Source of the DNA: a bacterium
GTDB lineage: Bacteria > Pseudomonadota > Alphaproteobacteria > Micavibrionales > UBA2020
Assembly: GCA_029945425.1 (NCBI GenBank)
Contig: JAQSDV010000004.1
Coordinates: 496,436-560,435, forward strand
Direction: 5' to 3'
Length of the DNA stretch: 64,000 nt
Shown here: piece by piece, positions 52,704-60,938 of the stretch
Layout: the number at the start of each line of letters is the position of its first letter
Numbering within the stretch: the stretch's first letter is position 1
Notes under the pieces: model-generated
The model's database searches: none
What the model was told of the DNA's origin: nothing
What the model saw: the letters and a program-made list of their open reading frames with translations, nothing else
Translations under genes and position numbers: made by a program

Positions 52704-54059
52704 TTACTTCTCGGCGTTGCTCGTCTTGACCGAGTCAAGGAACAGGATGCCCATCGTCGTGCCGCGCGCCACATAAACCGTGATCGGACGGCTCTGGCCT
52801 TCGTTCAGCACGCCCGCGATGACGGTTGACGCTTGCGTTGCGCCTTCCATGATCGATTCCTTGGCATCCGGCTCGGGGATGTCGGTTGCGACGCCGCCGC
52901 CAGGCGTGGTCGTGGTGGTCTGGCCGGTTTCGGCGATCGACGCGGTGTAACCGGTCAGGAAGGCCGCAGCCGCAGGCAGCACGATGCGCTGGAAGTAGTG
53001 GTGGTCGACATCCGTCTGGTGGGCGGCGAGAGTCGTTTCCTCATCCAGCGCGATGCCGTTGATGGAATACGAAACGCCGTCCTTGATGATGCGCTTGAAG
53101 TTGAGCGTCAGGTATTCGTCCTGCTTTTCGAAGTCGCCGATAGCGCGCCCGCCTTCGAAGGGGCCGGACATGACTTGCGCGAGCGCAGGCCCGTCGACGT
53201 CGGAGTTCAGGTCGTTGAGCAGCTGCGCATAGGCGATGTTGCCGGCGGGAACGATCAGTTTTTCCTTGGCCGTTTTTTCGCCCTTGCCGCCTTCGATCAT
53301 CGTGCCGTCGTCGGCATAGGTGGCGCCGCCGCCTTCAGACTTGTTTTTCAGCTCTTCCTGCTTGCGCTTCTGCTCGGCAGCCTTGTCGGCCTTCAGCTTT
53401 TGCACATAGAGGCTGTCGCGTTTCGTGATGCGCACGCGGGTCGAGTTCTTCGGCGCCTGCGTGGTGATGATGGAGCGCATCTGTTCGGTCAGCTGTTTTG
53501 CGACGGCGGGATCGAGCTTCATCGTCGCCTGCGGGCGGATGGGGGTCACCATCGGCACGGGCGCGACTTCGGTTTCTTCCGATTCCGGCGGCGCGGTTTC
53601 GCTCTCGAGGCTCAAACGGCGGGCTTCCGCCTTCTGGCGCCATTCGGCGAGCGGGTCGCTGGCGGTCGGCGCCGCTGTGGGCGGGACGCTCAGCTGTTCG
53701 TTCTGGCCGGGGGCGATAGGAACGGGAATAGCCGACCCGCCGCGCGCAGCCGCTTCTTTCGCTTTCGCGGCGTTCTCCGCCTCGATTGCCTTTTTATAGA
53801 CTTCGTCTTCATAGCCCGTGCCGACCTTGTTTTTCAGGTCGGTGCCGGCACCGTTCATGGCGGAGTTGTTGATGACTTCTTCGGGTTTGTTGAAGAAGGT
53901 GAGGTAGATAAAGACGATCAGCACGATACCAACCACCAGCGCGCCGATTTTCAGGAGCGGGTTGTTATCCCACGTATCCTTCATCGAGGCTTTCTGCTGC
54001 GGTTCCTTGTCGAAGTCTTCCTGAGTGTCGATATCGACATCGTTCTCGTTATTCGTCAT
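52704..54059 (-). CDS. dotG: Type IVB protein DotG/IcmE (VirB10-like)
   Basis: 451 aa. A cytoplasmic acidic segment, one membrane helix (LLKIGALVVGIVLIVFIYLT, residues about 35-54) and a periplasmic linker come first. The VirB10-like C-terminal domain is clear (VPAGNIAYAQLLNDLNSDVD, PLNFKRI-like ITLN stretch, GYTASIAETGQTTTTTPGGG, VYVARGTTMGILFLDSVKTS). It spans the envelope with DotF and DotH. Legionella DotG is over 1000 aa because of a long repeat region; this one lacks it and is the size of IncI TraO. The start overlaps the dotH stop (ATGA). Confidence 0.9.
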   Translation of the reverse strand: MTNNENDVDIDTQEDFDKEPQQKASMKDTWDNNPLLKIGALVVGIVLIVFIYLTFFNKPEEVINNSAMNGAGTDLKNKVGTGYEDEVYKKAIEAENAAKAKEAAARGGSAIPVPIAPGQNEQLSVPPTAAPTASDPLAEWRQKAEARRLSLESETAPPESEETEVAPVPMVTPIRPQATMKLDPAVAKQLTEQMRSIITTQAPKNSTRVRITKRDSLYVQKLKADKAAEQKRKQEELKNKSEGGGATYADDGTMIEGGKGEKTAKEKLIVPAGNIAYAQLLNDLNSDVDGPALAQVMSGPFEGGRAIGDFEKQDEYLTLNFKRIIKDGVSYSINGIALDEETTLAAHQTDVDHHYFQRIVLPAAAAFLTGYTASIAETGQTTTTTPGGGVATDIPEPDAKESIMEGATQASTVIAGVLNEGQSRPITVYVARGTTMGILFLDSVKTSNAEK

Positions 54060-55231
54060 TGCGTCACCTCATCGGTCAGATCTTCGGAGGGAATGATATG
54101 TGCCTTCACCATGCGGCCCTCGTCGGAGAGCAGCACGACGGGCGCGCGGCCCAGCGCGTAAACGTTCATGCCGTCGGCGGAGGTGACGGAAGCGTCCCAG
54201 CCGGGCGACAGCAGCGTGAGCGGCGTGCGCAGGTAAGTGCGTCCGTCCAGTTCCCATGCCGAGGTGCGGCCATCGACGCCTTCGACAACCAGTTTCGCGG
54301 CGTCAACGGGCGGTGTGCCGTCGAGCACGCCGACCATCTGTTCATCCTTGCCGGCGACAGCCTTCAGCCCGCCGTATTCGATGATCGGGGTTTTTGCGAG
54401 AGGGCCCGGTTTCGGGATGCGGATATCAAGGCGGTAATGCACCCAGTCCATGCCGGTCTGCACGCGGAAGGTAATGGGCGTAATCATGTCGACGAGGCGC
54501 ATCGAGATGTTGCCGACGCCATGCGCGGTTGCGGGCGTGATGCGCAGCACGTTGCCGCCTTCTTCGGGGGCCATGATCGAGAACGGACCTGCGGTCACCA
54601 TGTCCTGAATGGGCCAAGGCGCGCCGGTTGCGTCGAGGATCGTGACGGAGGTCACGTTGCCCGGCGCCACTTTAATGACGATGGGAGAGCCGGACGGGTC
54701 GAGCGACGCGGTCTGCACTTCGAGTTTCGGTTCCGGCACGGTGATCGGCGTTTCGGCCGCTTCGCGGCTCATGCGGAATGTCTCGAGCGTTTTGCGGATC
54801 TGGTTGGGTTGCAGGGGCAGCAATTGCTTGAGCGCCTGGTTGAAGGTCTGCTCTTCGATCTTGCGGCGTGCGTCGTCTTGTTCTTGCTCCATCATCGCCT
54901 GCAGTTCTTCGGGCGTCTGCGGCGTCGCGCCGTAGCCGTAGCCGCCGCCGCTGCCGGTTGACGTCGCGGCCGCGCCGCCGCCGACAGGAAGGCCCATGCC
55001 GGGATTTTTCGAGCCTGCGATGGGATCGAGCGATGCGTCTTCTTCCTCGTCGTCGGGGGACATCACGCCGCCACTCTTGGCGGTCGAGGCGCCGCCGGCA
55101 GCCGGGCCCTTGTTCGCATTCAGCTTGTTGCGGAAGGCCTCGAATTCATCGAGCCCTTTTTCCTGCGCGAACGCCGGTGTGTGCAAGCTGATCAACGCAA
55201 GCACCACGGTGCAAAATAGCAAGCGCCCCAT
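54056..55231 (-). CDS. dotH: Type IVB protein DotH/IcmK
   Basis: 391 aa. A signal peptide (RLLFCTVVLALISLHTPAFA) directs it to the periplasm/outer membrane. A Gly-rich segment is followed by LKQLLPLQPNQIRKTLETFR, VTILDATGAPWPIQDMVTAG (diagnostic), and a C-terminal domain with YGGLKAVAGKDEQMVGVLDG. DotH forms the outer-membrane core with DotC and DotD, which are absent from this window. GGAGGAG lies before the ATG. It overlaps dotG by 4 nt. Confidence 0.9.
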   Translation of the reverse strand: MGRLLFCTVVLALISLHTPAFAQEKGLDEFEAFRNKLNANKGPAAGGASTAKSGGVMSPDDEEEDASLDPIAGSKNPGMGLPVGGGAAATSTGSGGGYGYGATPQTPEELQAMMEQEQDDARRKIEEQTFNQALKQLLPLQPNQIRKTLETFRMSREAAETPITVPEPKLEVQTASLDPSGSPIVIKVAPGNVTSVTILDATGAPWPIQDMVTAGPFSIMAPEEGGNVLRITPATAHGVGNISMRLVDMITPITFRVQTGMDWVHYRLDIRIPKPGPLAKTPIIEYGGLKAVAGKDEQMVGVLDGTPPVDAAKLVVEGVDGRTSAWELDGRTYLRTPLTLLSPGWDASVTSADGMNVYALGRAPVVLLSDEGRMVKAHIIPSEDLTDEVTQ

Positions 55232-55529
55232 TCCTGTCTCCTCCAGGTTTAATTCTCGTCCGCGAAAAGTTCCCTCGTCCGTCCTTTAAAAAATTCAGGG
55301 CGAGGTCGCGCGAAAGCGCGTCTGCGGAATTAACAATTTATACCTGACAGCGATGGAAACAAATAGCGTTTTTAATGCGTTGCGCGTTTTTTCGCGCGGC
55401 TTAGCCATATTCCTAAAAACGATTCATACCGGCAGCGCGCATTGCTGCGGTGCTGCGAAGTCGCGTGAATTTTCAGAATGACGAATTAAAGCGTGTCAAT
55501 GTTTTAGGCGCGGATTTTCGCGCCGCGTT
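55232..55529. other. 298-nt spacer between the DotI-like gene and dotH
   Basis: No gene supported. It has a hairpin GGCGCG/CGCGCC at 55507-55524 and, on the minus strand, TATAAA at 55342-55337 that may be a secondary -10 box for dotH with a weak -35. The gap suggests dotH-dotG-dotF may be transcribed separately from the two DotI genes. Confidence 0.4.
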
Positions 55530-56171
55530 TTAGAGGGCGAGGAAGGTCTTGATGCCGATACCCATCGGATTCGCGGCCGTCGGCAGGCGGATGACGATCA
55601 GGCGGATCCGCGTGCGGATGATGCGGATTTCGGAACCCGCACGGACGGTCAGGATCGTCGGCACCTCGATGATCCAGCTGTAATCGCCGTTAAAGATACC
55701 CTCGGCCAGGATTGACGGCGGCGCGGTCGGGATCGCGGTCATGATGTGCTGCTGCGCGATCATCGCCTTCAGGGCGCGCGCCTTGGCGAGCGCTTCGGAG
55801 AAGCTGCGCCAGCCTTCGTCGGAGAAAAGACGGCGGGCGCGGGTCATGCGTTCGTCGATGTCGTGGAAGCCGAAGGTCATGACTTCGGTCGTGGCGGCGG
55901 CACCCCAGCGCAGGATGGCGTCGCGGTTGACGTTGGGCAGCGGCAACCCGACCATGCGGCGCTGTGCGCCGCCGGGGCTGACCGCGTAGTAGCTGTCCTG
56001 CGGCACGAAGGTGGAGATGTAATAATAGACAAAGGCAGTGCCCGCCACCATCAGCAGACCCAGCAGCTTCGCCATGATCATCAGGTTTTTAAAGCCGTCG
56101 CGATAGCTCGACATGTCCTCGAGAGCATAGGCGCTTGTTGCGTCGCTATTGGGTGCTTGCGCGTCTGCCAC
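55530..56171 (-). CDS. DotI/IcmL paralogue, 213 aa
   Basis: GTG start at 56171, AAGGAG upstream. Topology: a short cytoplasmic part, one membrane helix (LLGLLMVAGTAFVYYYISTF, residues about 38-57) and a periplasmic domain with RRMVGLPLPNVNRDAILRWG, MTFGFHDIDERMTRARRLFS and a final IGIKTFLAL. The DotI family (IcmL; VirB8-like) has this layout; Legionella has DotI plus the truncated paralogue DotJ. This protein is full length and less conserved than its neighbour, so it could be a DotJ counterpart or a second DotI. Confidence 0.85.
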   Translation of the reverse strand: MADAQAPNSDATSAYALEDMSSYRDGFKNLMIMAKLLGLLMVAGTAFVYYYISTFVPQDSYYAVSPGGAQRRMVGLPLPNVNRDAILRWGAAATTEVMTFGFHDIDERMTRARRLFSDEGWRSFSEALAKARALKAMIAQQHIMTAIPTAPPSILAEGIFNGDYSWIIEVPTILTVRAGSEIRIIRTRIRLIVIRLPTAANPMGIGIKTFLAL

Positions 56172-56204
56172 GTGATGCCGGCTCCTTGAGAAAGCGCTTA
56201 TATA

Positions 56205-57074
56205 TTAATTGCGTGCGATAGCGATCCACTGCGCGATGCCGACGCCCGACGGGTTTTCAAGTGACGGCACGCGCTCGATCACCAGCTGCAGGTCGAGGTT
56301 GTCGGTGCGGGTTTCCTTCACGCCCTGGTATTTCACGGCGATGGGCATTTTGAGGATCCAGCGGTAGCGGCCGTTCAGCACGCCCTGCTGTGTCAACACG
56401 GGCGCGGAGCGCGGCGTCGTCGTCACGATCTGCTGCAGGCTCTGCACGGAATCAAGGATGTGCGATTTCTGGAGCGCGCCGGTGAAGCTTTCCCAGCCCG
56501 TTTTCGTGAAGCTCTTCGACGCGTTCTGCAGTTCTTTCTGGTAGTTGAGATAGCTGAAGGACATGGTTTCCGCGACAGCCGTCGCAACCCATGACAGCAG
56601 CGCGGGCGTATCGAGGTTCGCCTGGTCGAGCGGCTGCAGCTGCATGATGCGGCCGTCGGCGGTCGTTGCGAAGTAACGGTCGGAAGGCTGCGCGTTGTTC
56701 ATGTAAACGATGAGCGTCAGGATCAGGCCGATGATCACGATGCCTTCCAGCACCGCGATTTTGATGAGGTTCCTGAAACCGTCGCGATAGAATTCGTTGC
56801 GCGTGACGATGGTCACGAGCGGCCCTGCGATCGGCATGGGCTTGCCGGCTTTGCCGGGCGCGGGATTGGCGGCAGGCTTCACGGTCGTCTTGGCAACCGC
56901 GCCGCCTTTGGCGAGCGAGGGGGGCGCAGGCGTATTGGTGGCAGGCACATTCTTTTTGCCGCCGCCGAGGCCGCGCACAAAGCTGGCAAGCGGGCTGGTG
57001 ACTTCGGGCGGCGCATTGGCGACGTCGGCTTCTTGCGGTTCCTGGTCCTGGTTTTCGTTCTCGGTCATCGCCAT
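56205..57074 (-). CDS. dotI: Type IVB protein DotI/IcmL
   Basis: 289 aa. The first 95 residues are an extra Pro/Lys/Ala-rich cytoplasmic tail absent from Legionella DotI (212 aa). Then FYRDGFRNLIKIAVLEGIVI leads into one membrane helix. The VirB8-like periplasmic domain has LDQANLDTPALLSWVATAVA, MSFSYLNYQKELQNASKSFT, GVLNGRYRWILKMPIAVKYQ, and ENPSGVGIAQWIAIARN at the end. It is the first gene of the locus. The ATG at 57074 or at 57068 may be used; AAAGGG lies just upstream. DotI oligomers form part of the inner-membrane complex. Confidence 0.9.
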   Translation of the reverse strand: MAMTENENQDQEPQEADVANAPPEVTSPLASFVRGLGGGKKNVPATNTPAPPSLAKGGAVAKTTVKPAANPAPGKAGKPMPIAGPLVTIVTRNEFYRDGFRNLIKIAVLEGIVIIGLILTLIVYMNNAQPSDRYFATTADGRIMQLQPLDQANLDTPALLSWVATAVAETMSFSYLNYQKELQNASKSFTKTGWESFTGALQKSHILDSVQSLQQIVTTTPRSAPVLTQQGVLNGRYRWILKMPIAVKYQGVKETRTDNLDLQLVIERVPSLENPSGVGIAQWIAIARN

Positions 57075-57462
57075 ATCGCCCTTTGTTTTTCCCCGAAAAA
57101 TGCCATTCAAAAAAACCGGCGGGGAACAATCCCGATTTTAAAACACAATTCTTAAAATACTATGTTACCCAAGCCCTTGGAGCAACAGTTAACGGGCAGC
57201 GCGCTGCGCCGCGCCTTTATGGTTATCACCCTTATCTGATCTGGAATGACGACGCGCGGTTTCAAGCACCTCTGTTCCGGCCTCTGCTCTCACAAATATA
57301 ACGGCGCATCCTGCTGACTCATTCGTGGCTGTTTTCAATTTTAATCAAACACTTGAATTTATTCATTAATATAAGAAATATTTCACCGCATCGCCGGCTT
57401 GCATCCCTCCCGCATTATGATAAGTTGAAGCAAGTTTAACATGAGCTGGAATTCAACACGTC
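57075..57462. other. Divergent intergenic region, 388 nt
   Basis: Between dotI (minus) and the zincin gene at 57463 (plus). A/T-rich from 57120 to 57170 and 57330 to 57400, probably holding both promoters, but no box pair with correct spacing is convincing. An ATG at 57441 opens a frame that only overlaps the zincin gene. Confidence 0.45.
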
Positions 57463-58449
57463 ATGGCGTTGCAGGACGATTTCAACGAGAGTGCCGACAA
57501 ATGGCGTGCGCTAGTAAGCGGCAGCTATCCGGGCGTGCCGCGCGCGGATTCCGGCAACATCATCGCCGTGCGCCGCCTGCTGCCGCTGGTGATTGCGGAT
57601 ACGCCCGCCTTCCGCGACCACGCCGATACTGTCGAGGCGGCGCTGCTGATTCTCTCGCAAAGCCCGCATGCGCGGCAGCTGGCGCAAACCGCCATCGCAC
57701 GTAATTACAGCATCCGTATTGGCGCAATCGCGCATGACAGCGATACGGCGGATGCATCGGGCTACACCGACCATCTGAACCGCCGCATTTATATCGCGCC
57801 GAAAACGGACGAGAATGCGGCGCTGCGCATGGCGCTTGGCATCGCGCATGAACTGGCGCATGTCGCGCAGCAGGAAAAGGGTTTCGAATTTTCGGTATTG
57901 AAACAGCAGCCCGCCGCCAGCATCCGCGAATTGCTGGCGCTGGAGGGCGATGCGCGCGCGCATGAATTCATCGTCGCGCTGGAACTGGCGTATAAATCCG
58001 CCAGCGACCCGGATGAACGCCTGCTGTTCCCGAACGCGCTGGATGTCGCGGCGGATACCATCGGATCGGGGATGTCGAAAAAAGTGATCGAGCATTTCCG
58101 CCCGCAATTCCCCGATATCGACCGCGATGAAATGATGGCGCGGATTTTCAAGTCCTTCTACGCATCGATCCCCCTGCGCGCGCATTACGAAGGCACAATC
58201 CTGAAGGCGCTGGAGAAAGTCGACGCGATAGACGCCGCGAATCCTGCGCGCTTTCAAAATGATTTCGATGCCGCCGCGACTTTAAAAAAACTGGGCGGTT
58301 ATGCGGAAAAATCCGCGAAATATCTCGCTCTCGATTCTCCGCAAATGGCGGGCATCACAGCGGAAACGCTGGAAACGCTTGCCTTCTGGCAGCAAAAACG
58401 TGATGCGAAGCCTGTCGCACCCACCCCGAAGAAAGCACCTGCACCATGA
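57463..58449 (+). CDS. Predicted HExxH zincin, paralogue C, 328 aa
   Basis: The zinc motif is HELAH (GIAHELAHVAQQ, about residue 129). The probable third ligand is in LLALEGDARAHEFIVALELA, matching paralogue B in the trailing ALELAY. ILSQSPHARQLAQTAIARNY corresponds to ILSQSPTGRDVLEQ in B. No signal peptide is seen. The protein ends in a Pro/Lys tail. The stop overlaps the first ankyrin gene by 4 nt (ATGA), so zincin and ankyrin proteins are co-expressed. It lies divergent to the type IVB locus. Confidence 0.72.
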   Translation: MALQDDFNESADKWRALVSGSYPGVPRADSGNIIAVRRLLPLVIADTPAFRDHADTVEAALLILSQSPHARQLAQTAIARNYSIRIGAIAHDSDTADASGYTDHLNRRIYIAPKTDENAALRMALGIAHELAHVAQQEKGFEFSVLKQQPAASIRELLALEGDARAHEFIVALELAYKSASDPDERLLFPNALDVAADTIGSGMSKKVIEHFRPQFPDIDRDEMMARIFKSFYASIPLRAHYEGTILKALEKVDAIDAANPARFQNDFDAAATLKKLGGYAEKSAKYLALDSPQMAGITAETLETLAFWQQKRDAKPVAPTPKKAPAP

Positions 58450-59354
58450 CGACCGCCGATGATTTCCGCGCCGCCGCGACGGCCGTGACAACGCCCGCGA
58501 ATGACAACGCCGCAACGGTGGCCGCACCCGGCCCCGACAAGCAGCTGCTGGATGCGGTCGAGCGCGGCGATATCGAGGGCGCGCGCGACGCGCTGACGCT
58601 GGGCGCATCCATCGATGCGCGCGATGAATTGCAGACCACGCCGCTGATGATCGCGGTGTTTGCCAAAAATGCGGCGATGGTGCATTTCCTGCTGGCGGAA
58701 CGCTCATCTGAGGGCGCGCTGCATCTGGCCGCGCGCGCGGATGTGCCGGAGATTACCGAGACATTGCTGCATCACGGCGCGGGCGCACACCTGACGCTGG
58801 CGACCAAGAACAATAAAATGACACCGCTGCATATCGCCGCCCTGACCGGCAGCGAAAACGCCGTGCGCCAGTTGATGGATGCGGGCGCGCCGGTCAATTT
58901 CCGCGGCGAAAATTACATGAGCGCGGTCGATGTGGCGGCGCAATCCGGCCATACAAAAATCCTGCGCATGCTGGTGATCGAGGGGCAGGGCGACCTGCGC
59001 GGCGCGCGCGAGGGCAAGGGCTTCGACCCGATGTATTACGCGATCAGCGGCAAGCATATCGAAACGATTATCGAACTGCTGCGCCTTGGGAGCGACCCGT
59101 TGAAAACCGATCCCGACATCCCGACCCGCACCCCGCTGGGGCAGGCGGCCGCCCTGGGCGAAGCCGGCATCGTGAAGCTGTTTCTGGCATTGCCCGACGG
59201 CACATATAACTATGAACGCCTCGGCCACGCGCTGGGTCAGGCGGAGTTGAACCAGAAAGCCGCCACAATCGGCCTTCTCGAAGACGCGATGCGTGATTAT
59301 GTAATCAAAAACCGCCCCGCCGCGGTCGCCCCCACCTACGACCCCTCCATTTGA
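58446..59354 (+). CDS. Ankyrin-repeat protein, 302 aa
   Basis: About six repeats from residue 35 to 250: KQLLDAVERGDIEGARDALT, TPLMIAVFAKNAAMVHFLLA, GALHLAARADVPEITETLLH, TPLHIAALTGSENAVRQLMD and AVDVAAQSGHTKILRMLVIE. Overlaps the zincin gene by 4 nt and is followed by a 126-nt gap to the next ankyrin start. No export signal. Confidence 0.9.
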   Translation: MTTADDFRAAATAVTTPANDNAATVAAPGPDKQLLDAVERGDIEGARDALTLGASIDARDELQTTPLMIAVFAKNAAMVHFLLAERSSEGALHLAARADVPEITETLLHHGAGAHLTLATKNNKMTPLHIAALTGSENAVRQLMDAGAPVNFRGENYMSAVDVAAQSGHTKILRMLVIEGQGDLRGAREGKGFDPMYYAISGKHIETIIELLRLGSDPLKTDPDIPTRTPLGQAAALGEAGIVKLFLALPDGTYNYERLGHALGQAELNQKAATIGLLEDAMRDYVIKNRPAAVAPTYDPSI

Positions 59355-59480
59355 ATCTTCCATAAGCTATTGGCGGGGTATGGCGGCCATGTTATACCCT
59401 TATGCAAATCCTGTGACCTGTTTGGAACTGCGCTGAAGACGAATCAACGCGCCTTATTTCGCGCGCGCTTGAAGGAAATT

Positions 59481-60938
59481 ATGGCTCCCGACGACGATGA
59501 AAATATTGAGGACCGCAGAAGCAACTTCGAGAAGGCGATGGATCGCCTGACCGGCGGGATGAAGGATATTTTCAACGACGCGACGGGCCAGCCGCCCGCA
59601 GGCGCCGATGGCGCGACCGCTGAAAAACCGCCCGAGCGTCCCAGACAGGAAAAACAAATCACCCGCGAAGGCATCGAGGTTGATCCCGCGCTGTTCTTTG
59701 GCGCGGTGCGCCAGAACAAGCTGGAGAGGGTAAAGGAATACGTCCTGGCCGGTTTCAACCTGAATGCGTTCAACCTGCAGGGCGACACCGCGCTGCATCT
59801 GGCCGCGCGCGGCGGCAGCAACGAGATGGTTGAATTCCTGCTGGTCAACGGCGCGAACCCGAAACAGGGCAAGAAAGACAAACCCGACGCAAACCCGCTG
59901 GAAGACGCCGTGAATTTCGGCAAGGTCGATGTGGTGGAAACCCTCGTCCGCCACGGCGGTTATGTTTCGGGCAACATGGTCGATGGCCGCACGCTGCTGC
60001 ACCGCGCGGTCGAAAAGGGCAAGACGCGGATGGTGGAGGCGATGATCCGCGCCGGCGCCGATGCGAATGAACGTACGCCCAACGGCTCGACCCCCCTGCT
60101 GATCGCCGTATCCCTGCGCATGACGGAAGTCGCCGAAGCCCTGCTGGAATTCCCCGAGGTTGTGCGCGGCATCGACAGTTACACCAACACGACCGACCCG
60201 AAAAACCGCACCAGTTTCCAGCTGGCAATCGAACGCGGCATGGCGACGGTTGCGATGAAAATGCTGAAATCCGGCGCGAATGTGAACGCTGCCGATGCCG
60301 ATGGCGTGACGCCGCTCGGCCATGCGCTGGCGCAATTCAATATGCCGCTGGTCAAGACATTGGTGCTGAACGGCGCGGATGTGAACCGCCCTGCGGGTGA
60401 AGGGGGGCTTTCTCCCCTGTCGCTGATTGCGGGCAATGTTGATTTGAACGACGGCAAGAAACGCGCCGAATTCGTGTCGTTCCTGATCGCGCGCGGCGCG
60501 GACCCGGATGCGAAGGCGCCCACGAACGGTTTGACGCCGCTGGCATCGGCCATCCTGACATCGAACGGCGAATGGGCGATGTCGGTAATGCTGGGCCATG
60601 AAATCGACCCCGATTCGGTCGACCATGACGGCTTCACGCCGATTTATTACACGCTGCATAAAACGACCACGACGGCGTTGGAGATGATGATCAATTCGGG
60701 CGCAGATGTAAATGCGCGCCACATGGTCGATGCACGCACGCCGTTGATCGAGGCGGTGATGCAGAAAAATGCCGCTGCCGTGCGTTTGCTGCTGAACGCA
60801 GGCGCAAACCCGAAGCTGTATGACAGCGGCGGGAAATCGCCGCTGGGCCATGCGCGCATGGGCGACGACCCCACCATCATCATGCTGCTGGAACGCGCCT
60901 TGCAAAAACCCGCAACGCCGAAAGCGCCGCGCCCATGA
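59481..60938 (+). CDS. Ankyrin-repeat protein, 485 aa
   Basis: Start at 59481 (MAPDDDENIEDRRSNFEKAM), chosen for AAGGAA just upstream over an in-frame ATG at 59370. About ten repeats run from residue 90 to the end: GDTALHLAARGGSNEMVEFL, RTLLHRAVEKGKTRMVEAMI, STPLLIAVSLRMTEVAEALL, VTPLGHALAQFNMPLVKTLV and RTPLIEAVMQKNAAAVRLLL. The N-terminal 85 residues are charged and unstructured. Overlaps the next gene by 4 nt. Confidence 0.92.
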   Translation: MAPDDDENIEDRRSNFEKAMDRLTGGMKDIFNDATGQPPAGADGATAEKPPERPRQEKQITREGIEVDPALFFGAVRQNKLERVKEYVLAGFNLNAFNLQGDTALHLAARGGSNEMVEFLLVNGANPKQGKKDKPDANPLEDAVNFGKVDVVETLVRHGGYVSGNMVDGRTLLHRAVEKGKTRMVEAMIRAGADANERTPNGSTPLLIAVSLRMTEVAEALLEFPEVVRGIDSYTNTTDPKNRTSFQLAIERGMATVAMKMLKSGANVNAADADGVTPLGHALAQFNMPLVKTLVLNGADVNRPAGEGGLSPLSLIAGNVDLNDGKKRAEFVSFLIARGADPDAKAPTNGLTPLASAILTSNGEWAMSVMLGHEIDPDSVDHDGFTPIYYTLHKTTTTALEMMINSGADVNARHMVDARTPLIEAVMQKNAAAVRLLLNAGANPKLYDSGGKSPLGHARMGDDPTIIMLLERALQKPATPKAPRP

